DNA from: Sabellastarte sp. h YS-2021
Lineage: Eukaryota; Annelida; Polychaeta; Sabellida; Sabellidae
Reading direction: 5' to 3'
Assembly: GCA_964017235.1 (NCBI GenBank)
Contig: OZ024935.1
Location: 29,615,596-29,679,595, forward strand
DNA length: 64,000 nucleotides
Shown: one piece after another, positions 1 through 8,150 of the stretch
Layout: each line of letters begins with the position of its first letter
Position numbering within the stretch: position 1 is the stretch's first letter
The notes under the pieces: model-generated
The model's database searches: none
Told to the model about the DNA's origin: nothing
The model's input: the letters and a program-made list of their open reading frames with translations, nothing else
Translations under genes and position numbers: made by a program

Positions 1-981
1 TGCTCTCTCTGTGTTGTGGCTGACATGTGCTACCTAAATTTCGAATCCTGACTTCTGTACACTTATAAAACCGTGTGGACACTACCAAAACACAAAACGA
101 TTTGCCGCGAACAGTCCCAGATAAATTAAATATTTTGCTGTTGTATATATTAAATAAGCTCATGGGGACAGCATAGAACTGTGTGATACAGGTATATCCA
201 AGTAAAATCTCACTCTTCCCAAAATATGTAACCATCTCTAATGTATTTGAATGTGGTTTGCCATAGTTTTGGCATAGTTTGGATTTGATCTGCATCTGTA
301 TGTTTCAAATACATGTTTCTGTATTTTTACTTCCTATATTTCTCTGTATTTTATAATATATTGAGTAAAATGACTGTTTTATGTGTAAATGTGGTAGAAA
401 CTCTATTTGCCAAATATTCACTGAAACAAATATAAATTAAACTAAAAAGACACTCTATGTATGAATATATAATAATAACTTTGCTGTCTGAAGTTTTCGC
501 TGTTTTTAAATTAAATTTCACTCCCTCTGCCTTTCCAGTCTTTGCCCAGAGTTTCTGCTCTACTGCTTAGCTTGGTAATCCAGTACTTTATTTAAATCAT
601 GAAAAACTTGAGAAAATTTTACTATGACCATTTTGAAAGCACTCGAACAGGTAAATTTGTTGATTTTTTTGGCAAAGTATAATTTTGAAACTTGTGCTTG
701 TGTTAACATATATTTAAATATAAAGAATTTGCACTGCTATAAATGTTTGAAGTTGAAATAATGATGTTGTGATCCAACTTCTACTGGATTTACAAGCCAG
801 GTAGTACACACTCTGCAAATAACTCTGCCACAGTGACCAATCATTGACTTTCAATCTGTTCTGTATTTTTACACTAAACAAACCAATATTTCCTGTAAAT
901 ACTATCTAAATCATGTATTTATTCAAACCATCCCAGATTGATTTTGTACAGTTTAGTATTATTTGTGTGGATATTTGCCAG

Positions 982-1051
982 CTGTCTAGCTCTGGCTCTA
1001 ATGGGGCCCTCACACCACTTCTGGTTGACGTTGAGTTCATAAGAACTATCA
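982..1051 (+). other. possible internal exon (weak)
   Basis: A 70-nt open stretch follows an acceptor-like TTTGCCAG and is followed by a donor-like GTAAGT. One frame reads LSSSGSNGALTPLLVDVEFI and continues open to the donor. The segment is richer in G+C than its surroundings, which is the main reason to list it. No family is recognised and no partner exon was linked, so this may be chance. Confidence 0.15.
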
Positions 1052-1568
1052 GTAAGTTTCCTACAATCACAGTTGTGTGGGCGGCTGCTCCGTGCTAAAA
1101 AATCCCTCCCTGGGGTGGGTTGTAGACTTCTGACACTTGGTTTGGGTGGGGGTAGATATCTGTGTGATGTGGCATTGGGATAAGGACTGGGAGTAGACTG
1201 TGGAAGGCTTTATCAGAATCTATAAAATGTAAAATGAGATACAGTAAGTGAGGTAGTTAATGTAAGGAGGTTTACAATGCATTGTATATGTTGATATCCT
1301 CGCCCAGTTTAAGTTAAAATATGATTTTGCATTTGCATGAATGATCTGATGACTACTAATTTCTCATTACGAAATTAGCTTCTGTTGATATATGTATGGT
1401 ATTAAAAATGATTGTAACACTTTAAAAAGTAATTATATTTCATCAAACAACTCAAGATTCTTCTTTCAAAGTTTGCATGTTAATGATTTAAATATAAAAA
1501 GGCATTTTCTTTTGTAAAAAGTACTTAAAGTTACACCAATAGTTTAAAAATACTTCTTGATTATTGGA

Positions 1569-1604
1569 AACAATGTGGAATCAGTATGCTGATTCCACAT
1601 TGTT
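1569..1604. repeat. perfect 16-bp-stem hairpin
   Basis: The left arm AACAATGTGGAATCAG is followed by a 4-nt loop TATG and its exact reverse complement. There are no mismatches in 32 paired bases. It may be a minimal MITE remnant or an RNA hairpin; nothing nearby identifies it. Confidence 0.8.
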
Positions 1605-2850
1605 CAGTCCAACTTCAGTCTGGTAACACCCACTGTAGTTTTTACATTGACCTGAGCTGTATTACGAAGGACAAAGTTCTTGTGCCATATTTTATGGTTT
1701 GAAATGCATATATTATGAGAATGTCTCGGGATATTTTATGGCTGATTTTATGGAGCTCAAATAATATATATTGATTCTACATTGACTGTTTTAGTTCAGT
1801 ACAATATACTGGTATATATATATATATTTTTTTTTTTTTTAATGTTGACATGGTATTTACAATGTCACACTGTGAGGAACATGACTTATGATTCTAGTTT
1901 TGTGACATGTGCATGTACCTGAATGGTGGGTGGGGGGAAATAGACAGATCTTATTTATTTCTATATAAGAATAAAATATGAGAATAACAGAAATAAAAAC
2001 AAAAGTAGTGACACAAATAAAAATGAACAATTAAGTAATGTACAAAATATGAGTGAAGAAATGCAGGTATTTTATATTTAATATGTAAGCTTCAGCTTTA
2101 TCTTTGTGTGTTTTGATGCATGGTCCACTAAGGTATTTTCATGTCATCAGTGTTTTTATGTATCCTGTTTAACTATAAACTCTAATGCTAAATTTTTACT
2201 TGCATGGGTTAAAAAATAATGTATTTTCAACTTTACATAAATAACAGCAATTACCACATGCAAGTTACAAAATATATTAAAAATATGCTAAAAATGTGAA
2301 ACAAGGGTTGTACAACATTTTTCATTGCAGTTTCTCTAGTAAGTGATAATAGGCATATCATTCAAGCAATAAAAAGAACAATCTTGTAATATTAATACTC
2401 AAAGCACTAGGAAAATACTTGTACTAAACTAGGATTTTAAAATTACAATAAAGCTCACTGGAAGAGGCTTTCTAAGGACTTAATAATTCTACTTAAATTG
2501 AACTTACTTATTTATTCATATGAACACCCCCTCCATATTAAATGCTCCTGAATCCTCTCCATAAAAAGGTGTGGTTTACTTCATCCCCAATCAAAACAAC
2601 CACAAACAGGAAATAAAATAAACAAAACATGGCAGTTTTAAAATCCCATTAAAATCTACCAAAATATGAGATAAAGTTTATACCGACTGTGACAGGTTTG
2701 TTTCCTGACTATCCTAAGTTTGTGTTTCAGAGCAAAAATCAAGAAAATTTTATGGCTAATATTTTTTTTACTTGTGAAGCTCAAGGGCAAAATCAAGGGG
2801 AACACGGTCACACCTGCTTGAAAAAAAAACTTTTTATTGCGTTAATACAT

Positions 2851-3015
2851 CCTATCCAATGGACAATATGCTAAACTGGTGCAGACCGCCAAACGTCAGA
2901 AAAAGACGTCCTGGGTTTCCACCGGCTGGCCGGTCCTCACACTGTGCACTTGCCAGGTGGCACATCGTACTTCCTTGCTGTCTAGACAATCTGACGTCAT
3001 GGCATCTTTCTCGTT
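2851..3015 (+). repeat. DIRS left inverted terminal repeat
   Basis: Pairs in inverse orientation with 13392-13565. Shared blocks include CCTATCCAATGGACAATATG, AAACGTCAGAAAAAGACGTC, CTCACACTGTGCACT and TTGCTGTCTAGACAA. The arms are similar but not identical, so they have diverged since insertion. Confidence 0.92.
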
Positions 3016-3137
3016 TGGCACATGCACAGCCTGCACGGAATATTTTGAGTTGTGAAACTTTTTGGAATTTTGTGAGTTTGTGGAAGTGTTTTGTTTTACA
3101 ACTTTGCTTATTGCTTCCACGCATATAATAGATCATT

Positions 3138-3311
3138 ATGTCTTCTCCCAGCCAGCGTCGAGGGGGTTGCGGCCACACGATGGCAGGTTTTTAACATCAC
3201 ACTGTTTGTGCGTGTTGCCGCGATAAGAAAAAGAGCTTTGACCCTTGTACAGAAACTCCACCTGCCCCTTGCTTGCATTGTGATGCCTTATGCCCCTGTT
3301 CCACCAAAAGA
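3138..3311 (+). pseudogene. DIRS gag, 5' fragment (frameshifted, cut by Harbinger)
   Basis: An ATG at 3138 opens MSSPSQRRGGCGHTMAGF and then stops. After a frameshift the coding sense resumes with a Cys-rich stretch, CCRDKKKSFDPCTE followed by CLHCDALCPCSTKRL, running to the Harbinger insertion. A Cys-rich start would suit a DIRS Gag-like protein that binds nucleic acid. The reading sense resumes at about 8151 on the far side of the insertion, but offset by one base, so at least one further indel exists. Assignment rests mainly on position between the left terminal repeat and the rest of gag. Confidence 0.6.
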
Positions 3312-3389
3312 TTAAGCCCCGATCCTGTCGGCGACCCTTAATCGTGCACAGTCGGTTGAAAAAAGACAAAAATGGGCGGGAATACTGGG

Positions 3390-3665
3390 TCGGTACTGAA
3401 GTCTGGGATTAAGAACAGATCGTCCCCAGGACGCCTCAGGACACCTCAGGACGCCTCAGGCGGCCGCAGACAGTCCCCGACTGGTCTGGGACTAAGAACC
3501 GACTAAGCCAGTTTTCGGGTCGGTTTCAACCACGATCCTGTCGGACACAAACCGACTGGGTCCCAGGACGCCTCAGGCCTCCTGGGACTAAGAGCCGACT
3601 AACACACGATTAACTACAGGCGTCCTCAGGCCTCCTCAGGCCTCCCCAGACCACGATCCCCGATT
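3390..3665 (+). repeat. Harbinger left subterminal repeat zone
   Basis: Dense with direct and inverted copies of a few words: TCTGGGACTAAG or TCTGGGATTAAG, AACCGACTAAG, and CCTCAGGACGCCTCAGG with variants. The same words occur in the right subterminal zone. Such clusters are typical transposase or partner binding arrays in PIF/Harbinger elements; binding itself is inferred. Confidence 0.8.
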
Positions 3666-3695
3666 ATTGTTTTGCAAAGTTGCTGGATTTTCTGG

Positions 3696-3711
3696 GTATA
3701 TATATATAAAA
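3696..3711 (+). promoter_or_regulatory. TATA-like box upstream of the transposase gene
   Basis: GTATATATATATAAAATTT lies about 45 bp before the transposase ATG, directly after the subterminal repeats. The spacing suits a short 5' leader. It could also be a plain TA microsatellite. Confidence 0.5.
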
Positions 3712-3753
3712 TTTGCGATCTAATCATCATTGCTTTTCTAGGAACACACCAGG

Positions 3754-5058
3754 ATGCCACCTTTTAATGGAAGACAGATTCAACAACAACTTAGGGCTTT
3801 TTTGGTTTTTATTCAGTTACAAATAATCATGTATTTCCATTTTTTACGTCAAGCACAGCAACCACCACCACCACCACCAGCACCCATACAGAGACCTAGA
3901 AGAAGGCACAACATGTGGGTCAGGCCATGGCTACTGCAGAGAGAGGAGAGGGGGGCCTACCACAACATTATGGCTGATCTGTATGCCACAGACATTCCAG
4001 GATTCACCAACTACATGAGGATGACCCCAGAATTCTTTGAAATGATGAAGACCAGACTGGAACCACGTCTAGCCAGGCAGGCCACCAACTACAGAGCTCC
4101 TATCAGTGTTGGGGAGAAGTTAGCCCTCACCATCAGATATCTGGCCACTGGAGAGTCATACACATCATTATCCTGTCAGTTCAGGGTTGGCAGATCCACC
4201 ATTTCCAAGTTTCTACCAGAGGTCTGCAGGGCCATCCAGGATGAGTTCACCAGAGAGTACCTCAAATGTCCTACTACTCCAGATGAGTGGAAAGAACTGG
4301 AAAGGGAATTCAGGATCAGGTGGAATGTTCCACATGCCCTGGGAGCCCTGGATGGAAAGCATGTGGCCCTGAAGAAACCCAAGAACTCTGGAGCCCTCTA
4401 CCACAACTACAAGGGCTTCTTTTCCATTGTCATGTTGGCCTTGGTAGATGGGCAGTACAAATTCAGATGGGTGGATGTGGGTACAGAAGGGTCTTGTTCA
4501 GATGCCCAGATATTTAATGCCTCTCAGCTGAAGAGGAGGATTGAAGATGGCAGGATAGGCTTCCCTGACCCAGCTCCTATAACACAGGGTGGTAGAGATG
4601 TCCCCTACTTCATTTTGGCAGATGATGCCTTTGCCCTGAAGACCTGGCTCATGAAACCCTATGGCAGAAGGCTGTTAACAAGGGAGGAAAGGATTGCCAA
4701 CTACAGAATATCAAGGGGCAGGAGAGTTGTGGAGAACGCTTTTGGCATCCTTGTGTCAAGATTTAGAGTCATGAGGACCACCATTGAACTACCCCCAGAA
4801 ACAGTTAGAGAAGTGGTCATGACCTGTGTGGTTCTGCACAATATACTCAGAAGCCAGTATCAAGGTCAACCTGCTGGTCAGCAGCCTGGGGGGGATGATG
4901 ATGATGATGATGTGCCTGGTGATTGTGGATTGATTGGTGGTGCTGCTGGTGGTGGCCAAGACAGAAACCCTGCTAGAGAGGCCAAAAGACAGAGGGATTA
5001 CCTGAAGGACTACTTCAATAATGAGGGAGCAGTGGCCTGGCAAGATGGCAGAATATAA
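3754..5058 (+). CDS. HARBI1-like DDE transposase (nuclease) of the Harbinger element
   Basis: An uninterrupted 434-residue protein of the HARBI1/DDE_Tnp_4 family, the nuclease that cuts and joins element ends in PIF/Harbinger transposition and needs a separate DNA-binding partner to reach the nucleus and its sites. The catalytic acidic triad is visible: D200 in GALDGKH, D290/D291 in LADDAFALK, and E327 in RRVVENAFG. Other family hallmarks are NYKGFFSIVMLALVD, CSDAQIFN and the helical block RVGRSTISKFLPEV at about residues 140-155. The N-terminus has a proline run and a basic PRRRH patch; the C-terminus has a six-Asp run. Length is slightly above typical HARBI1 proteins (about 350-400). The start was taken at the first ATG after the TATA-like box. 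The gene converges on the MADF gene at 6157-7371. Confidence 0.95.
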   Translation: MPPFNGRQIQQQLRAFLVFIQLQIIMYFHFLRQAQQPPPPPPAPIQRPRRRHNMWVRPWLLQREERGAYHNIMADLYATDIPGFTNYMRMTPEFFEMMKTRLEPRLARQATNYRAPISVGEKLALTIRYLATGESYTSLSCQFRVGRSTISKFLPEVCRAIQDEFTREYLKCPTTPDEWKELEREFRIRWNVPHALGALDGKHVALKKPKNSGALYHNYKGFFSIVMLALVDGQYKFRWVDVGTEGSCSDAQIFNASQLKRRIEDGRIGFPDPAPITQGGRDVPYFILADDAFALKTWLMKPYGRRLLTREERIANYRISRGRRVVENAFGILVSRFRVMRTTIELPPETVREVVMTCVVLHNILRSQYQGQPAGQQPGGDDDDDDVPGDCGLIGGAAGGGQDRNPAREAKRQRDYLKDYFNNEGAVAWQDGRI

Positions 5059-5120
5059 GTCCTGTTGCAGTAAACAGTCCTTTTCAGGACTAACTATAAC
5101 AGTCCTTTTCAGGACTACCA
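5057..5120 (+). repeat. duplicated AGTCCT/AGGACT hairpins after the transposase stop
   Basis: Two near-identical copies of AGTCCTTTTCAGGACT, each a 6-bp stem with a TTTC loop, begin just past the transposase stop codon at about 5079 and 5101. A third, partial AGTCCTGTTGCAG precedes them. They may mark the mRNA 3' region. Confidence 0.75.
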
Positions 5121-5150
5121 AATATTCCAAAAACAATTAATCAGCTATGT

Positions 5151-5370
5151 GGACAAACAGACAAATCCCATGCCAAGCATAACTTGTTGAGACGGACAAA
5201 CAGACAAACCCCATGCCAAACATAACTTGTTGAGACGGACAAACAGACAAACCCCATGCCAAACATAACTTGTTCAGACAGACAAACAGACAAACCCAAT
5301 GCCAAACATAACTTGTTCAGACAGACAAACAGACAAACACAACTTACTCACCCAACAAACAGACAAACCC
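5151..5370 (+). repeat. 43-bp minisatellite inside Harbinger
   Basis: About four to five copies of a 43-bp unit starting GGACAAACAGACAAACCCC and ending ACTTGTTGAGAC. Copies start at 5151, 5194 and 5237 and become less regular after 5300. The strand is A/C-rich, and the last unit is complementary to a G/T-rich stretch at about 5765-5795. Confidence 0.9.
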
Positions 5371-5639
5371 ACTGTTAAACAAAAGCGAAACACAAAGTGA
5401 CACATAATATCCTAAATTGAATAATTATTTTATATATTTTCAAATCCACATCATAATTTAAACATTTTTCTTTTTTCATGGCTGGGAAACTTATTTGTAG
5501 CAGAAATTTTTTTATGGAAATATTCAATTTTAAATATTCATTTCTAATCACAAAAATTTGGAAAATATAACCATGGAACTAGTTTTGCTTTCAATAATGG
5601 GGGATTGTGTTTGCTAAATAGTTTGTCAGTTCGTTGGCA

Positions 5640-5795
5640 TGGGTTCTATTTACTTTTGGGTTTGGGTGTTTGTTGGTTGGTGGTTACTGGGGTTGGTTTT
5701 TTGGGGGGTAGTTGGGTATTAGGTTTGGTACTGGGTTTGTTATTTGGGGGTTATGTTTGGTATTGGGTTTGTCTGTTTGTGGGTTGGTAAGTATG
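5640..5795 (+). repeat. G/T-rich tract between the convergent Harbinger genes
   Basis: Strongly strand-biased sequence made of GGGTTTG, GGTTGG and GGGGGT runs. Its end, GGGTTTGTCTGTTTGTGGG, is the complement of the A/C-rich minisatellite end near 5350, so the intergenic core is a loose inverted repeat. It may form a hairpin or quadruplex. The short open frame through it is low complexity and was not called a gene. Confidence 0.7.
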
Positions 5796-6156
5796 TAATT
5801 ATGCCTTTTAACTCTAGGGAAGGTGCAAGTGTTGGACTTTTCAATTACAGATTTTAAACTATCCCATGGATTTTAATCTAAAAATGGGCTGATTAATGGC
5901 CATATTGGGAGTTACTTTTAATATTTTTTTATGTGGCCTTTTTGGTTATGTGTAGTACCATGGGTTATTTGTTTCATGTTTGGGGTGGTGTAAGTGTTGG
6001 ACTTTAATTTTTTTTTTGCTTGTGATAAGTATTTGTACTGAACTTTTTTGTTTTGGGAGGGGAATTGGAAGAACACGTAGCTGAATAATTGTTTTTGGAA
6101 GATTTGGTGGCCCTGAAAAGGGCCTGGCAGGTCAAAGACCCGCCCTGACTGGATGG

Positions 6157-7371
6157 CTACTGAGGAGGCTGCTGCTGCTGTTGAGGCGGTGCTGAAGTGG
6201 TGATGGTAAAGAGCTGCTGCTGCGGTTGTTGCTGCTGCTGCTGAGGCTGCTCGACGATCTGTGTTGATGTCAGATCTGGTAGCTGGCTTAAGATTCCACT
6301 CAGATTGTGTCTGCTCCCTTCGTCCTGTACAGTTAGGACAGATGTAGGGTTGCTGAAGCCAATGGGGCTTGGTGTATAGTACACAAAACTGCTGCTAGCT
6401 GCTGCTTGAGTGGAACTTGACGCCTGTGGAGTGGTTGTTGGCAGTAGGCCGACCCTCTGGGACTCCGTGGTAACAGTGGCTGATCTTCTGGGCAATGGCT
6501 GACGTCTGCGGTTACTCTTAATATTTTCGATATCTCTGAATATCTTGCCCTTTAATTCTTCAAATTCTTCTTGAGTCATCTTTTCGGCCTCTGATGCCAC
6601 GTAGTCAAAGAAGGGCTGCCTGTCTGACTTCTGATGCAGAAAACCTGAGATAAGTGTCCTCATCTGCTCAAAGTGTTCGAGAATCTTGGAGTCTGTAGTT
6701 GAAACGGGTGTTGATGTAATGATGGACTGACTCCTCTCCCTCAGGACACTGGACTCGAGGTGTTCTGTGTCAGTAGTTGACCCACGTGATTGGTCCTGCT
6801 TGCTGGTATTTGGACTGGCCTCAAAACCTGAACTTCTATTGGCCCCCTTTCTTCTGATGTGGGTTTTAAGAAAACCCATCTGTTGGTAGACCCAGGACTG
6901 TCTCTTGGTCATCTCCCTCGGGGCTTGGCCAGATTGGAGCTTAGACAGCTTTCCATAACGGGTTCGCTGGGACTCAAACCACCTTCTCACATCAAAGGGC
7001 TGGAGCTTAAGTTCTGCAGATATTTCTGCCCAGAGAGCCTCTCTTCTGTTCCTGTCGTGGAAACGTGAATGTTCCTTATCATACAGTTCAGGGTGCAGCT
7101 TGACGAATTCTACAATGGAAACTTCATCACTGTCTGTAAAAGTGGCACACACCCTGGCTCTCTTGGCTGAAGAATGGCACTCCGGATCTTCCTCACACTT
7201 CTCTTCTTCTTCTGCCACAGCTTCCCCAATAGCTGGATCTTCCTGAATCTCCTCCTCCTCTCTCCTCTCACTTCCTTCTGTAATAACTTCACTCCTCTCC
7301 TCTACTTGACTTTCCTTCTCCCTCTCATCCATCTTTTTCCTTCCTCTCTTCCCTCCTTTCTCTTTTCTCAT
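6157..7371 (-). CDS. MADF-domain DNA-binding partner protein of the Harbinger element
   Basis: An uninterrupted 404-residue protein. Residues 1-70 are highly charged with basic KRGRKK and long acidic runs. Residues about 82-172 form a MADF (Adf-1-type Myb/SANT-like) domain, shown by VEFVKLHPELYD, then ALWAEISAEL, then VRRWFESQRTRYGKL. The tail is Ser/Thr-rich and ends in glutamine and proline runs. In PIF/Harbinger elements the second protein binds the element ends and brings the nuclease with it; many families use a classic Myb/SANT trihelix, and MADF versions are also known. It converges with the transposase. Its C-terminal poly-Q lies in a CAG/CTG-rich stretch that could vary in length. 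The domain call is strong; the partner role is inferred from location. Confidence 0.9.
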   Translation of the reverse strand: MRKEKGGKRGRKKMDEREKESQVEERSEVITEGSERREEEEIQEDPAIGEAVAEEEEKCEEDPECHSSAKRARVCATFTDSDEVSIVEFVKLHPELYDKEHSRFHDRNRREALWAEISAELKLQPFDVRRWFESQRTRYGKLSKLQSGQAPREMTKRQSWVYQQMGFLKTHIRRKGANRSSGFEASPNTSKQDQSRGSTTDTEHLESSVLRERSQSIITSTPVSTTDSKILEHFEQMRTLISGFLHQKSDRQPFFDYVASEAEKMTQEEFEELKGKIFRDIENIKSNRRRQPLPRRSATVTTESQRVGLLPTTTPQASSSTQAAASSSFVYYTPSPIGFSNPTSVLTVQDEGSRHNLSGILSQLPDLTSTQIVEQPQQQQQQPQQQLFTITTSAPPQQQQQPPQ

Positions 7372-7542
7372 GATCCAGTCGACAAAATAATAAAAAAATA
7401 GTAAAATGTGTCTCCTAACTGTGAAATTTGCCTTAAGCTCAAGTATATAAAATGTAAAATAAAAATTGAAAACCCCTACAAATCAGTGACACACGTCTCT
7501 CAGTAGCCAAACAGTCAGTAACAATGACAAAGTGTGCGCGGT

Positions 7543-7554
7543 CGCTTATATAGT
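7543..7554 (-). promoter_or_regulatory. TATA-like box upstream of the MADF gene
   Basis: Read on minus, CTATATAAGC lies about 170 bp before the ATG at 7371, next to subterminal repeat words (GGGACTATATAAG). A second, weaker TTTATATAC lies nearer the start. Placement is suggestive only. Confidence 0.4.
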
Positions 7555-7569
7555 CCCAGACCTGCTCAT

Positions 7570-8105
7570 TGCCTCGTTTTAATTTCCAACGCGCGGAAAA
7601 CAGTCGGTTCTTAATTGGTTGTTAGTCCCAGGCCGCCTGGGGCGTCCTCAGGACGCCGCAGACTGAAAATGCGTGGTCCCAGGCGTCCTGGGGAGGCCGG
7701 TTTGGATCGGTTAGGGTCGGTTACCCTTAGTCGGTTCTTAGTCCCAGACCTTGATTTTTGGGTCGCAGGACACCGCAGACGGTCTGAGGCTTCCGGGGAC
7801 TAATGAAACCGACTCACTTTCAGACGCATGAAATTCATACGCATCATATTTGAGTCTGGGATTAAGAACCGGCCGCCTGGGACTAAGCTACGGAGGTCTG
7901 GGACTAAGGGTCGCAGGACGCCTGGGACAACAACCGACTCTGTAAATTTGGGTCTGAGGAGGCCTGAGGACGCCTGGGACTGGACATTTTGTTGACGGCG
8001 GGAAATAGGAATCGGTTGTAGTCGTGTGAAATATCAAACATGTTTGATTTTTCACACGGCCTCAACCGACCACAACCGATCCTTACAGGAAGCCTGGGAC
8101 TAAGC
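7570..8105. repeat. Harbinger right subterminal repeat zone
   Basis: Contains the same words as the left zone in both orientations: CGGTTCTTAGTCCCAG, CCTGGGACTAAG, TCTGGGACTAAG, GAGGACGCCTGGGAC and CGGTTAGGGTCGGTTA. The symmetry with 3390-3665 supports a role in transposase-complex recognition. Confidence 0.8.
8013..8068. repeat. 56-bp spacerless palindrome near the Harbinger right end
   Basis: Two 28-bp arms meet at 8040/8041 (CAAACA against TGTTTG) with only about four mismatches. The arms contain CGTGTGAAA and CGGTTG, and CGTGT, CGGTTG and related words recur elsewhere in the subterminal zones. It could extrude as a cruciform or serve as a paired binding site. Confidence 0.85.
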
Positions 8106-8150
8106 AAATATTTCAAACCGACCCCCCAAAACCCTTAATCGGGAGCCTTA

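Larger units (their letters stand above)
1..2831. other. AT-rich non-coding stretch, no supported gene
   Basis: No long open frame and no recognisable protein similarity on either strand. Contents are low-complexity AT sequence, a TA/T-rich run near 1811-1841 and one perfect hairpin (separate entry). One possible small exon is listed separately at 982-1051. The stretch ends where the DIRS left terminus begins. Confidence 0.6.
3315..8147 (+). mobile_element. PIF/Harbinger DNA transposon, two intact genes
   Basis: About 4.8 kb inserted in the DIRS gag. It is flanked by TTA at 3312-3314 and 8148-8150, the 3-bp target duplication typical of this superfamily. The terminal inverted repeats are short and imperfect: AGCCCCGAT at the left against GGCTCCCGAT read from the right. 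Long subterminal zones on both sides are full of copies of GGGACTAAG, CCGACTAA and CCTCAGGACGCC-like words. It encodes a DDE nuclease on plus and a MADF-domain partner on minus, 3' ends facing each other. Neither gene has an internal stop, so the element may be recent and possibly autonomous. Confidence 0.93.

Noticed and set aside
5605..5790. 61-codon frame in the Harbinger core as a small membrane protein
   Set aside because: Low-complexity G/T-rich DNA yields a Gly/Leu/Val/Trp string; no support for translation.
3312..8150. Harbinger as part of the DIRS (captured genes)
   Set aside because: A TTA duplication, own ends and interruption of gag show a later, separate insertion.
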